The notes beneath the pieces are model-generated. The model was not told where the DNA came from. It did no database searches and saw nothing but the letters and a program-made list of their open reading frames with translations. 64,000 nucleotides of DNA from Opitutaceae bacterium (lineage in GTDB: Bacteria > Verrucomicrobiota > Verrucomicrobiia > Opitutales > Opitutaceae): NCBI GenBank assembly GCA_024233285.1, contig JACKPU010000002.1:372001-436000 (forward strand). The letters run 5' to 3'. Shown piece by piece: positions 1 through 8,496 of this stretch. The position numbers were made by a program, and so were the translations under genes. Numbering within the stretch: position 1 is the stretch's first letter; each line of letters begins with the position of its first letter.

Positions 1-293
1 CCATCCCCGAATTGCGGCAGACCTGGGCTTTCACCTTGGTCAGTCTGCAGCACTATCAATACATCGGCGGGCCCTTCTTCAATTCGCTCTATTCGGTTTC
101 CGAGCCCAAACTGTGGCTCAGCCGTGACCCGGTCATGCTGGATGCGATGATGCTCGAACGCATCAATCGCTGGCGCAAACTCTCAGGCTTCAATCCCGTC
201 TCCGAGGAGATCCGCACCCTGGAATTCGCCCAGCTGCTGGGAGTCGGCGTGGATGATCCCAAGCAGGCCAAGATTATCGAAGTCCCGGAATAA
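1..293 (+). CDS. DUF362-like protein, C-terminal fragment
   Basis: The open frame enters from the left edge and stops at 291-293, so only about the last 97 residues are visible. They include a 'SRDPVMLDAMMLERINRWR' stretch, which resembles the 'DPVALDA' segment near the C-terminus of DUF362 proteins (often iron-sulfur associated, function unclear). No cysteines are seen in this fragment. The gene ends 42 bp before nuoA on the same strand, so the two could be co-transcribed. The family assignment rests on one motif and is tentative; that this is a real coding 3' end is much more secure. Confidence 0.5.
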   Translation, partial: IPELRQTWAFTLVSLQHYQYIGGPFFNSLYSVSEPKLWLSRDPVMLDAMMLERINRWRKLSGFNPVSEEIRTLEFAQLLGVGVDDPKQAKIIEVPE

Positions 294-335
294 ACCGCTT
301 GTCAGCCGCGCCGCCGGCCGCGAAATTCTGTTCCG

Positions 336-707
336 ATGACCTCACCGTATCTGCCGTTTTTCATCCAAGCCGTGCTGGCTGGTGGCATTGCTGCCGCGAT
401 CATCATCGCCACGCACCTGTTCGGGCAGCGCGCCGCGAAAAACAAGATCAAAGACTCCGCTTACGAGTGCGGTGTGCCGGCGGAAGGCATCGTGCATTCG
501 CGCTTCTCGGTGAAGTTCTATGTCACGGTGATGCTCTTCATCCTGTTCGATATCGAAGTGGTGTTCCTGATCCCGCTCTGCTTCGTGTATCGTGATTTTC
601 TGGCCCACAACATCGCGATCTTCTGGCCGGTCATGTTCTTCATCGGCGTGCTGGTGCTGGGACTCTTTTACGAAATCAAAAAGGGCGCGCTCGAATGGGA
701 GAAGTGA
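336..707 (+). CDS. nuoA: NADH-quinone oxidoreductase subunit A
   Basis: This 123-residue protein matches the usual NuoA length. It has three hydrophobic segments (about residues 8-28, 62-82 and 92-112) and the family's diagnostic 'YECGVP' loop around residues 46-51, followed by 'RFSVKFYVTVMLFILFDIEVVF'-like sequence, the best conserved part of NuoA. NuoA is a small membrane-arm subunit of respiratory complex I; its loop shapes the quinone entrance near NuoH. The start at 336 is an ATG without a clear Shine-Dalgarno site. nuoB and the other nuo genes do not follow: the next gene is the EIIA/DAC fusion, so nuoA is detached from any nuo operon here. Confidence 0.95.
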   Translation: MTSPYLPFFIQAVLAGGIAAAIIIATHLFGQRAAKNKIKDSAYECGVPAEGIVHSRFSVKFYVTVMLFILFDIEVVFLIPLCFVYRDFLAHNIAIFWPVMFFIGVLVLGLFYEIKKGALEWEK

Positions 708-751
708 GCGCGCGGTGCGATTAAAGCCGGTGCGGCGACAGGACTAACCCC

Positions 752-2092
752 ATGCGGCTCGAAAAAATCATCGCCCGCAGCCGCATTGTTGACCTGCACA
801 GTGTCACGCTCCGCGGCGCCTTGGAGGAGTTGCTGGCGGTTTGCGCCGAGCGGTTCACTGATCTGAAACCCGACACGCTCTTGCGCGGCCTGCTGGCCCG
901 CGAAAGCACCATGACCACTTATCTGGGTTCGGGGGTTTCACTCCCGCACGTGCGGGTGAAAATGAAGCGCCGCTACGTGCTCGCGATCGGGCGCAGCCGT
1001 GCCGGTGTCCGGCACGAGGGCGCCAAAGACGATGAGAAGGTGCACCTCATTCTCATGTTGTTGGCGGGAGAAAATGCCCGCGACTACCTGCAGGTGCTCG
1101 CGTCGATCGCGCGCCAGGTGCGCGAACCGGAACTGGTGGAGAAGCTGACCAGCTCGCCGGATCTCGACACGCTCTATGAGCGCCTGATCGGCGGGTTTGG
1201 CAGCATCCGCCCGGTGCAGGCGCAGCAAAACCGCACCAACCGGCTGATGTTTCAAGAGGCGCAACGCGTGGCGCGTGGCGCGTCCTGCCAGGCGATCATG
1301 GTTTTCGGCGATACATTTGTCGGCGGCATTCAACCCGGCACGCTGCGCTCGCGCATGAAGACCATTTTGGTCACGCGCAATCCCGTCGAGCCGAGCGAAG
1401 ATCAGCAGGATTTCAACGTGACCCTGCAGGTGCGCTCGTTCTCCAGCCAGCGCATGGCCCAGCTGCGCAGCGCGATCTTGATGGCCCTCACCCACGGGGT
1501 GCTGACCTTTAACGACCGGATTTGCTGCGTCGGCGGCGTGGCGGGCAGCAATCAATTCGACACCCTGACGGTCGTCGAAATCGACCGCGAATTCCAAACC
1601 CTGCTCACCGGCCGGCACGATTTGGTGCCGGAGGACGTCAAACCCGAGGTGCTGGAACGCGTCATTGGCGTCGCGACGGAGCTGGCGGTCGAGGGACGCG
1701 AAGGCAAACCGGTCGGTTGCCTGTTTGTGGTGGGCGATATCGACACCGTGCTTAAATTCGCCAAGCCCTTGGTGCTCAATCCGTTTTACGGCTACAAAGA
1801 GGAAGATCGCAACATCCTCAATCCGTTCATGGATGAGACCGTGAAGGAGTTTTCCTCGATTGACGGCGCTTTTCTGATTGGGGGCGACGGAGTGGTGGAG
1901 TCCGCGGGCAGCTTGATTCAGGCGGTGGACACCGAACATGCCCTGCCCAGCGGATTGGGGAGCCGGCATGCGGCGGCGGCGGCCATCAGCCTCCAGGCCC
2001 AGTGCATCGCGATCGTGGTGTCATCCAGCAGCGGTCAAGTGACGCTTTTCCGGCGGGGCGTCATGCTGCCGTTGACCGAAAAGCGTCACTGA
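752..2092 (+). CDS. EIIA / PK-C-like / diadenylate cyclase fusion protein
   Basis: This 446-residue protein has three recognisable parts. Residues 1-150 resemble a PTS EIIA type-2 (fructose/Ntr) domain, including the active-site context 'GSGVSLPHVR' with His66. Residues about 155-300 resemble the C-terminal domain of pyruvate kinase ('AIMVFGDTFVGG', 'ILVTRNP', a late 'DRICCVGGVAGS'). Residues about 310-440 resemble the DAC (DisA_N) domain, with 'DGA' at 371-373 and 'RH' at 405-406. The 34-residue spacing fits the DGA and RHR motifs of c-di-AMP synthases, but the third motif residue is Ala407 rather than Arg/Thr. Known DAC enzymes condense two ATP into c-di-AMP. Control of that reaction by EIIA phosphorylation is my inference. 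No signal peptide is seen, so it is probably cytoplasmic. Confidence 0.75.
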   Translation: MRLEKIIARSRIVDLHSVTLRGALEELLAVCAERFTDLKPDTLLRGLLARESTMTTYLGSGVSLPHVRVKMKRRYVLAIGRSRAGVRHEGAKDDEKVHLILMLLAGENARDYLQVLASIARQVREPELVEKLTSSPDLDTLYERLIGGFGSIRPVQAQQNRTNRLMFQEAQRVARGASCQAIMVFGDTFVGGIQPGTLRSRMKTILVTRNPVEPSEDQQDFNVTLQVRSFSSQRMAQLRSAILMALTHGVLTFNDRICCVGGVAGSNQFDTLTVVEIDREFQTLLTGRHDLVPEDVKPEVLERVIGVATELAVEGREGKPVGCLFVVGDIDTVLKFAKPLVLNPFYGYKEEDRNILNPFMDETVKEFSSIDGAFLIGGDGVVESAGSLIQAVDTEHALPSGLGSRHAAAAAISLQAQCIAIVVSSSSGQVTLFRRGVMLPLTEKRH

Positions 2093-2163
2093 GGCTGCAT
2101 CGAACTTTGGAGTTGCTCTGCGCCGGGCGCGGGCTTTGCTCTGACCCTTCACTTTTTAAAACC

Positions 2164-2328
2164 ATGCAAGAAAACATTATCCTCGAATGCACCGAAGCCC
2201 GCAAGGAGGGCAAGCCGGTCTCCCGTTACCTCAGCTCGCGCAACAAGAAGACCGTGACCGAGCGTATCGAGAAGAAGAAGTATAACCCGCACCTGAAGCG
2301 CCACACGGTGCACAAGGAAATCAAATAA
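2164..2328 (+). CDS. rpmG: 50S ribosomal protein L33 (zinc-free form)
   Basis: The 54-residue, strongly basic protein ends in 'KKYNPHLKRHTVHKEIK', the conserved L33 C-terminus. It belongs to the large ribosomal subunit near the E site. Zinc-binding L33 has two CxxC pairs; here only Cys9 remains and the second pair is replaced by 'NPHL', so this is a 'C-minus' form that would not need zinc. I chose the ATG at 2164 because it gives the family length; an in-frame upstream extension back to 2002 overlaps the preceding gene and looks non-coding. A strong terminator follows 20 bp after the stop. Confidence 0.95.
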   Translation: MQENIILECTEARKEGKPVSRYLSSRNKKTVTERIEKKKYNPHLKRHTVHKEIK

Positions 2329-2348
2329 GGGTTTCCCATCCTTTGACG

Positions 2349-2375
2349 AAACCGGACTTCGGTCCGGTTTTTTTG
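2349..2375 (+). terminator. Rho-independent terminator of rpmG
   Basis: A 9-bp perfect stem (aaaccggac / gtccggttt, 2349-2357 and 2362-2370) with a TTCG tetraloop is followed by a T run. This is a textbook intrinsic terminator with an extra-stable loop, placed just after rpmG. Confidence 0.9.
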
Positions 2376-2409
2376 TGCCCGTTCACTGGGGGCAAGGCCC
2401 CGCCGGACC

Positions 2410-2658
2410 TCAGCTGGTCGCTTTCGGGTGTTTGCCGGCGCCGGTGCTGTGCAGTCGGCGGGCCGCCCGCCAGCCTTCGCGGTGCTTGCGGATCCAATCG
2501 AGCAACGCGCGCTCAAAACCAATATCGTAGCCCAAGCGCTCGGATTCGAGCCACTTGTGCTTCAAAATCTCCTCCCGCTCGGCGAGAAATTCCTGATACA
2601 GGCTCGATTGCTTGACGAACTCGCGCGAGGAGTCGGGTTCTTGGGCAGGTAAAGTCAT
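2410..2658 (-). CDS. Conserved small protein of unknown function
   Basis: This 82-residue protein has a charged, probably helical core: 'FLAEREEILKHKWLESERLGYD' (split here as two adjoining segments) followed by 'IGFERALLDWIRKHREGWR'. I recall very similar short proteins in many bacteria, where the same core is annotated as a domain of unknown function, possibly DUF4032-related; I cannot confirm the name. There is no signal peptide or membrane segment. The ATG at 2656-2658 gives a natural N-terminus. It converges with rpmG and lies 70 bp downstream of the Mrp gene, so it may be the second gene of an mrp transcript. Confidence 0.6.
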   Translation of the reverse strand: MTLPAQEPDSSREFVKQSSLYQEFLAEREEILKHKWLESERLGYDIGFERALLDWIRKHREGWRAARRLHSTGAGKHPKATS

Positions 2659-2728
2659 TCCTTGGCTGGTCAGGGTTTATCAGAGCGACGTGGTGCGCTC
2701 TGTCAATGCCGACAATTTTTCACAGTCG

Positions 2729-3826
2729 TTATGTTTGTGACACCGGCTGGCGATTCAAACTGTTGAGCAGGCCGGCCGCGATGTCGTGAAACACGTTGGC
2801 TGCCTTGCCTTGGGGGTCGCGGACGACGATCGGCTGGCCCATGTCGCCGCCTTCGCGAATCTCCGGCAGGAGCGGCACCTGGCCAAGCAGCGTGGTGCCC
2901 AATTTTTCGGCCGTCGCGGCGCCGCCGCCGCTGCCGAACAGCTCGTGGCGGTTGCCGGCGGGATCGAGGAAATAGCTCATGTTTTCCGCCACGCCGAGCA
3001 ACGGGACGTTGACCTTTTGAAACATCAGCCCGCCCTTGCGCGCGATGTTGGTCGCGGCGGTTTGCGGCGTGGTGACCAGCACGGCGCCGTCGAGCGGCAG
3101 GGTCTGGACGAGTGAGAGTTGCGCGTCACCGGTGCCGGGCGGCAGATCGATCAGTAGCAGGTCGATTTCGCCCCACTTCACGTTTTGGACGAATTGCTGC
3201 ACGGTCTTCATGATCATCGGCCCGCGCCACACCACCGGGGTGTTGTCATCGACGAGGAAACCCATGCTCATGACCTTCACGCCGTGGTGTTCCATCGGGA
3301 TCAACATGGCGTCGGCGCCTTCGCCTTCGATCTCCGGCCGGCCGTTCAGGCCCATCATGAGCGGCACGCTCGGACCGTAGATGTCGCAATCCATCAACCC
3401 CACGCGACCCGGCCGACCCTGTTTTTCGAGCAGTTGCGCCGCCGCACAGGCGAGATTGACCGAGAAAGTGCTTTTGCCGACTCCGCCCTTGCCCGAGGCC
3501 ACGGCCACGGCGTGGGCGATGCCCTTGGGGCGTTGCGCGCCGGCGAGATTGCCACCCGTGCCGCCGGGGGCGCTGGCGGATTTGACCGGGGTTACCGCCA
3601 CATCGATGATGGTCTCTTTCACGCCCGGCACGGCGCGCAGGCATTGATCCACCTCGGTCTTCAGTTGCAACGGCACCTTGGGATCACTGGTGGTCAGTGC
3701 CAGCGATACCTTGGCGGTGCCATCGATAAACGCCGCCGAGCGCACGAGGCCGAACGAGACAATGTCGCGGCTGAAGCCGGGATACTTCACTTGCTTGAGG
3801 TGGTTTTTGATGTCGTCAGCGGTCAC
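2729..3826 (-). CDS. mrp: Mrp/ApbC-type P-loop ATPase, Fe-S cluster carrier family
   Basis: This 365-residue protein has an N-terminal MIP18/DUF59-like domain (about 1-90) and a ParA/MinD-like ATPase domain. The deviant Walker A 'GKGGVGKS' sits near residue 112-119, 'DCDIYGPS' follows, and 'IDLPPGTGD' is the switch region. Mrp/NBP35 proteins carry and hand over iron-sulfur clusters in the cytoplasm. The position that often reads 'ENMSYFxCPxCG' here reads 'ENMSYFLDPAGNRHELFG', so the CxxC pair that binds the bridging cluster is absent; I recall similar cysteine-less Mrp sequences in Alphaproteobacteria. It is divergent from tolB across a 100-bp gap that must hold both promoters. Confidence 0.93.
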   Translation of the reverse strand: MTADDIKNHLKQVKYPGFSRDIVSFGLVRSAAFIDGTAKVSLALTTSDPKVPLQLKTEVDQCLRAVPGVKETIIDVAVTPVKSASAPGGTGGNLAGAQRPKGIAHAVAVASGKGGVGKSTFSVNLACAAAQLLEKQGRPGRVGLMDCDIYGPSVPLMMGLNGRPEIEGEGADAMLIPMEHHGVKVMSMGFLVDDNTPVVWRGPMIMKTVQQFVQNVKWGEIDLLLIDLPPGTGDAQLSLVQTLPLDGAVLVTTPQTAATNIARKGGLMFQKVNVPLLGVAENMSYFLDPAGNRHELFGSGGGAATAEKLGTTLLGQVPLLPEIREGGDMGQPIVVRDPQGKAANVFHDIAAGLLNSLNRQPVSQT

Positions 3827-3926
3827 AGCGGTGAAAAATGGGAACTGGAATGAAATAAAGTTGTTATGCCTAGGTGGCGTGTAAATAGAAATGCCCCGGC
3901 GATCAACCTAAGCCCCGTTTTCCCTC

Positions 3927-5120
3927 ATGCAAAATCTTCTGCGTATTTCCCTCTTTCTGTTTTTCGGCCTCAGTTTGGTGCAGGCCCAGCGCGACATCGG
4001 CCAAGTGAGCATCAGCGCCGACATCAAGACCGTTTCCGTGCGCGTCTCGGCGAATGTGCCCGAACTGAACAATCTGGCGGTGCAGGCGTTTTCGGCGCAC
4101 GGTCGTTATCGGGTCGTGGCCAGTGGATTTTCCTACGACATCCGATTCGCCCAGGTTTCCGGCAACCAAGTGCGCGTGGACATCAGCCGCAGTTCGGGCG
4201 ATGTCGTGCACTCCGAAACGGTGGCGGGCAATGGTCCGCGTGATGCGCTGTTGCGCGCGGCGGATGTGGCGGTCGAACGCACGAATGGCGTGGGTCTGAA
4301 GGGTTTCTTCGCGGCCAAGCTGGCCTTCATCGGCGAACGCACCGGCAAGAAGGAGATTTATGTTTCCGATCTGTTCTTCGGCGACGTGAAACAAATCACC
4401 CGTGACAACGCGCAGGCGCTGACGCCGCGCTGGTCACCCGACGGCACCAAGCTGATTTACACCAGTTACTTCCGCTCCGGTTTCCCCGATATTTTCCAAA
4501 TCGATCTCAATACCTATCAGCGCACGACTTTCGTGAGCTTCAAAGGCACGAACAGCGGTGCGCGTTTCAGCCCGGATGGTCGTCAAACGACCATGGTGTT
4601 GAGCGGCGAGGGCAACGCCGAGATTTACGTCGGCAACGCGCAGGGCCGCCAGATCCGTCGGCTCACGCGCACGGATGCGGTTGAGGCCTCGCCGTGTTTC
4701 TCGCCGGACGGTTCGCGCATCGTGTTTACGTCCGACGCCGCGGGCGGTCCGCAGCTTTACGTCATGTCGGTTGCCGGCGGCAGCATGCGTCGCGTGCCGA
4801 CGAACATCAGCGGCTACTGTTCCGAGCCGGACTGGAATCGCGTGGATGCCAACAAGATCGCGTTCACCATGCGTATCGGCAGCGGCTACCAGATCGCGCT
4901 CTATGACTTCTCCAAGGGCGGCGCGGCCAAGCAGGTTTCACATGCCGCGTTCGACGGCATCGAGCCGTGCTGGCTGGCCGATGGCCGTCACTTGGTCTAC
5001 ACCGCGCGCGACCGTCGCACGAGCCGCATCTGTATTCTCGATACGGAGACGGGCAAAAGCACGCCGATCAGCCCGGCCAATTTCGGTCCCACCTTGCAGG
5101 CCAGCGCTTGGTGGCGCTGA
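3927..5120 (+). CDS. tolB: TolB-like periplasmic beta-propeller protein
   Basis: The 397-residue protein starts with a signal peptide ('LLRISLFLFFGLSLVQAQ', cleavage near residue 20) and an N-terminal TolB domain to about residue 125. A six-bladed propeller of WD40-like PD40 repeats follows, each with the 'W/FSPDG' signature ('RWSPDGTKLIY', 'RFSPDGRQ', 'CFSPDGSRIVF'). TolB is the periplasmic part of the Tol-Pal system that links the inner membrane, peptidoglycan-bound Pal and the outer membrane during division. No other tol gene or pal is adjacent. A propeller protein of other function cannot be excluded, but length and N-terminal domain both fit TolB. Confidence 0.85.
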   Translation: MQNLLRISLFLFFGLSLVQAQRDIGQVSISADIKTVSVRVSANVPELNNLAVQAFSAHGRYRVVASGFSYDIRFAQVSGNQVRVDISRSSGDVVHSETVAGNGPRDALLRAADVAVERTNGVGLKGFFAAKLAFIGERTGKKEIYVSDLFFGDVKQITRDNAQALTPRWSPDGTKLIYTSYFRSGFPDIFQIDLNTYQRTTFVSFKGTNSGARFSPDGRQTTMVLSGEGNAEIYVGNAQGRQIRRLTRTDAVEASPCFSPDGSRIVFTSDAAGGPQLYVMSVAGGSMRRVPTNISGYCSEPDWNRVDANKIAFTMRIGSGYQIALYDFSKGGAAKQVSHAAFDGIEPCWLADGRHLVYTARDRRTSRICILDTETGKSTPISPANFGPTLQASAWWR

Positions 5121-5140
5121 GATTCAACGGATCACAAAAA

Positions 5141-5168
5141 AGCCGCACCCGTGAGGTGCGGCTTTTTG
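5141..5168. terminator. Bidirectional terminator between tolB and sod
   Basis: A 9-bp stem (agccgcacc, 5141-5149, with ggtgcggct, 5155-5163) is flanked by an A run on the left and a T run on the right. The two convergent genes tolB and sod can therefore share it in both directions. Confidence 0.9.
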
Positions 5169-5185
5169 TTGAAGTGCGATGTCGC

Positions 5186-5818
<633 letters not shown>

Positions 5819-5882
5819 GTTTATCGTTCTGTTGGAGTTAATGTTAACGGGAAAGGACAACTTGCATCGACTGTCTGATTCG

Positions 5883-6422
5883 TCAACCGCCCGCTGTGTC
5901 TTCGTCGATTCGTTTCAAACGAAAAAAGGCCTGCAACAATTCGCGACACTCCGGCTCCATGATTTCGCCGGCGGAAATTTCGAGATGATGATTCACGCGG
6001 GGCAGGGCGTTGAGATCGGTCGCGCCGCCGAGGCAGCCCATCTTCGGATCACGCACCGCGTAGCACACGCGTTTGAGGCGCGACATCAGCGTGGCGCCCG
6101 AGCACATCGGGCAGGGTTCCTTGGTGACGTAGAGCGTGCAGCCGTCGAGCCGCCAGTCGCCAATCGCGTTGGCCGCCTGCGTGATGGCGAGCACCTCGGC
6201 GTGGGCCGTGGGATCGTGCGCGGCTTCCACGGTGTTGTGGGCGAGGGCGATGATTTCGCCGTCGCGTTCGATCACGGCCCCGATCGGCACCTCGCCGCGG
6301 CGCCACGCGTCGATGGCCTGATTGTAGGCCAGATTCATGAAAAACGCGTCGTCGCGCACCAGTTGCGACGGGAAACGTTTCTCAAAAGGACACTCGGGGG
6401 CGGGTTTTCTGACTGAATCCAT
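5883..6422 (-). CDS. tadA: tRNA-specific adenosine deaminase
   Basis: This is a cytidine-deaminase-fold enzyme that converts A34 of tRNA-Arg(ACG) to inosine. Zinc and proton-shuttle residues are clear: 'HAE' (His74, Glu76 from the chosen start) and 'PCPMC' (Cys104, Cys107). The C-terminal 'RDPKMGCLGGATDL' is also typical of TadA rather than guanine deaminase. I use the ATG at 6420-6422, which gives 179 residues; an in-frame upstream ATG at 6458 adds 12 residues of low-complexity sequence. It is divergent from infA, with 144 bp between. Confidence 0.92.
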   Translation of the reverse strand: MDSVRKPAPECPFEKRFPSQLVRDDAFFMNLAYNQAIDAWRRGEVPIGAVIERDGEIIALAHNTVEAAHDPTAHAEVLAITQAANAIGDWRLDGCTLYVTKEPCPMCSGATLMSRLKRVCYAVRDPKMGCLGGATDLNALPRVNHHLEISAGEIMEPECRELLQAFFRLKRIDEDTAGG

Positions 6423-6468
6423 GGGTGGTCGGTGACGGCGTCCCGCGGGTGGCGCCACGGGTAAAGCC

Positions 6469-6499
6469 TTGACTTACCGGGGGCTTCTAGGGCTTACAA
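6469..6499 (+). promoter_or_regulatory. Possible promoter for infA
   Basis: TTGACT at 6469-6474 resembles a -35 box; the best -10-like hexamer is TTACAA at 6494-6499, with a long 19-bp spacer. It sits 68 bp upstream of infA. The match is by eye and weak. Confidence 0.25.
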
Positions 6500-6566
6500 G
6501 TGGGTTTTACGACCTTCGAAACCTATTTATGCACCAAGTCCACGTTGTTCCGTCCCTCCTCATTGT

Positions 6567-6821
6567 ATGGCAGATGTAAATTCGATTGAGGTTGAAGGAA
6601 AGGTCGTCGCCGTTCTCCCCGGCACCATGTTTAAGGTCGAGTTGTCCAACGGCCACGTTGTGTTAGCCCACATTTCGGGCAAGCTCCGCAAGCACTTCAT
6701 CAAGATCGCCACGGGCGACACGGTGAAGATGGAAATGAGCCCCTACGATTTGGAAAAAGCGCGCATCACCTATCGCGTGCGTGAGCAGAATCATCGCCCC
6801 GGTCCGTTCCGCCGGCGCTAA
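6567..6821 (+). CDS. infA: Translation initiation factor IF-1
   Basis: The 84-residue protein is a single S1-type OB fold and matches IF-1 from end to end: 'IEVEGKVVAVLPGTMFKVEL', 'GHVVLAHISGKLRKHFIKI' and 'GDTVKMEMSPYDLEKARITYR'. IF-1 occupies the ribosomal A site during initiation. The C-terminus has a short basic tail (RPGPFRRR), a little longer than in E. coli. It is followed 12 bp later by the xer gene on the same strand, so the two may be co-transcribed. Confidence 0.97.
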   Translation: MADVNSIEVEGKVVAVLPGTMFKVELSNGHVVLAHISGKLRKHFIKIATGDTVKMEMSPYDLEKARITYRVREQNHRPGPFRRR

Positions 6822-6833
6822 TTCCATCCGGCC

Positions 6834-7781
6834 ATGCCGGAGAAATCATCTAGTCGTCGTTCCGCTGCATCGCAGGCTGCGACCGGATTTGCCGAGGATA
6901 TTGAAGGCTTTCTGAGCTTTCTGAGTTTGGAGCGCGGCCTCTCGCCCAAGACCCAGGAAGGGTATCTCAACGATCTGGACCAGTGCGCGGCGTTTCTCGC
7001 CAAGAGCGGGCACCAAGACTGGCGCACGGTCTCGGGCGAAGCGGTCGCCAAATGGATTCACAGTCTGAGTGGGGCGGAGTATGCGGTCAGCAGTCTTGCG
7101 CGCAAACTCGCGGCCTTGCGCGGCCTTTCACGCTATCTGCAGCACGAGAAATTGCGGGACGACGATTTCACCGCGCTGCTGCGCACCCCCAAGCACGTGC
7201 GCAAGGTCCCGGGCACGCTGACCGCATTGGAGGTCGAAAAATTGCTCGCCGCGCCGACCGGTGGCGATGCGCACGCTCTGCGCGACAAGGCGATGCTCGA
7301 ACTGTTTTATTCCAGCGGCCTGCGCGTCTCGGAACTCTGCGGATTGACGATTCAGCAAATCGACCTGCATCACGGCTTCCTCCGGGTATTCGGCAAAGGG
7401 TCCAAGGAGCGGGTGGTGCCGATCGGTCGCAAGGCCGCCGATGCCATCGCCGTGTGGCTCGAATCCGGCCGGCCGCATTTCGTGAAGCCGCGCACCGGGA
7501 GCACCCTGTTTCTCAGTGAACGTGGGACGGCGCTGTCCCGCGTCACGCTTTGGGTAATCGTCAAAAAATACGCGCGCCTCGCCGGCATCACCAAGCCGGT
7601 CAAACCGCATTTGCTGCGGCACTCGTTTGCCACGCACCTTTTGAGCGGCGGGGCGGATTTGCGCGCGATCCAGGAAATGCTCGGGCACGCCAATATCGCG
7701 ACGACGCAGATCTACACGGCGGTCGAATCGAAACGGCTGATCGATCAGCACGCCAAGTTTCATCCGCGCAATCGCGGTTGA
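6834..7781 (+). CDS. xerD: Tyrosine recombinase XerC/XerD
   Basis: This 315-residue site-specific recombinase has an N-terminal SAM-like core-binding domain (about 20-110) and a C-terminal catalytic domain. All catalytic residues are visible: Arg164 ('SSGLRVSE'), a Lys in 'GKGSKER' (188-193), His259/Arg262 ('HLLRHSFATH'), His285 ('LGHANI') and nucleophile Tyr294 ('TQIYTAV'). Xer proteins resolve chromosome dimers at dif during division. Length and motif wording fit Xer rather than a phage integrase, and no att sites or phage genes are nearby. The choice between XerC and XerD is uncertain. Confidence 0.88.
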   Translation: MPEKSSSRRSAASQAATGFAEDIEGFLSFLSLERGLSPKTQEGYLNDLDQCAAFLAKSGHQDWRTVSGEAVAKWIHSLSGAEYAVSSLARKLAALRGLSRYLQHEKLRDDDFTALLRTPKHVRKVPGTLTALEVEKLLAAPTGGDAHALRDKAMLELFYSSGLRVSELCGLTIQQIDLHHGFLRVFGKGSKERVVPIGRKAADAIAVWLESGRPHFVKPRTGSTLFLSERGTALSRVTLWVIVKKYARLAGITKPVKPHLLRHSFATHLLSGGADLRAIQEMLGHANIATTQIYTAVESKRLIDQHAKFHPRNRG

Positions 7782-7788
7782 GTCGGGT

Positions 7789-8136
7789 TCAGTAACCCAT
7801 CTCGCGCAGCTTCTCCTCGAAGGTGCGCTGTTCGATTTTTGCGCGGGTGTCGCTGCTCCAGCGCACCCGGCTGTCGTTGTCACTCTGGGCTCGGCGGCGT
7901 GCATACGTGTCCCATTCCAAGCCAGCCATTGCACGGGCCGCGTTTTCATCCGGCGCCCGACCGCCCTTCAGAAATTTGTCGTATTGGTTGTCCACGTAAG
8001 CCTGCCGGGCTACCTGATTGTCAAATGCCTCCGGCGCAGCAAGGCGGTCATTGGTTGCCGACGAAGGGGGCGTGTTGCAGGCCGTGCCGGCCAGCGAAAG
8101 GGCAATCAAAGCGGCGATGACCGAGGGACGGGTCAT
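7789..8136 (-). CDS. Small putative lipoprotein
   Basis: The 115-residue protein starts 'MTRPSVIAALIALSLAGTAC', a signal peptide ending in a cysteine; the lipobox 'GTAC' is imperfect. The mature part is charged and hydrophilic with many Arg/Asp/Glu, and ends 'IEQRTFEEKLREMGY'. I do not recognise the family. The ATG at 8134-8136 was chosen because the signal peptide begins there; an upstream in-frame start adds 30 residues of unlikely sequence. It is convergent with xerD (7 bp between stops). Confidence 0.55.
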   Translation of the reverse strand: MTRPSVIAALIALSLAGTACNTPPSSATNDRLAAPEAFDNQVARQAYVDNQYDKFLKGGRAPDENAARAMAGLEWDTYARRRAQSDNDSRVRWSSDTRAKIEQRTFEEKLREMGY

Positions 8137-8218
8137 AATAGGATGATGCTCCGGACCGGCCCGCGGGTCAAGGCCGCGCGCGCTTGACGCCAACGGCGCG
8201 ACGGCCCCTCTTTGGCCC

Positions 8219-8461
8219 ATGGCCACGCCGACCGAACAGAATTTTCAAGATTACAAAAGCGCCGAAAAAAAGGCGCTCGAGATTGTGACCGCGATGAAGT
8301 CCGCCAGCGCGAAAAAAACCGACATCGAGCTGGCGCTGCTGGTGGCGATCTTCGAATTGCACAAAGGCTCCCTGCCGCCCCAAACAGTTGGCAACATCGT
8401 GCAGGGCCACCTCAAGCAGATCATTCCGTTCTACCAATCGAAGCAGCAGCCGAACGGATGA
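8219..8461 (+). CDS. Small protein of unknown function
   Basis: This 80-residue soluble protein is lysine-rich in its first half ('DYKSAEKKALEIVTAMKSA') and probably mostly helical ('DIELALLVAIFELHKG'). It has balanced amino acid use, unlike the overlapping arginine-rich frame 7 bp upstream, which I treat as non-coding. No domain is recognised. It is divergent from the lipoprotein gene and convergent with the RapA-like gene. Confidence 0.5.
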   Translation: MATPTEQNFQDYKSAEKKALEIVTAMKSASAKKTDIELALLVAIFELHKGSLPPQTVGNIVQGHLKQIIPFYQSKQQPNG

Positions 8462-8496
8462 AGTGAGGCGGGCATCGGAATCCCCGCCCGACCGTT

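Noticed and set aside
6834..7781. The tyrosine recombinase as integrase of a mobile element.
   Set aside because: Length and motifs fit Xer, it sits 12 bp after infA, and no att-like repeats or phage genes are near.
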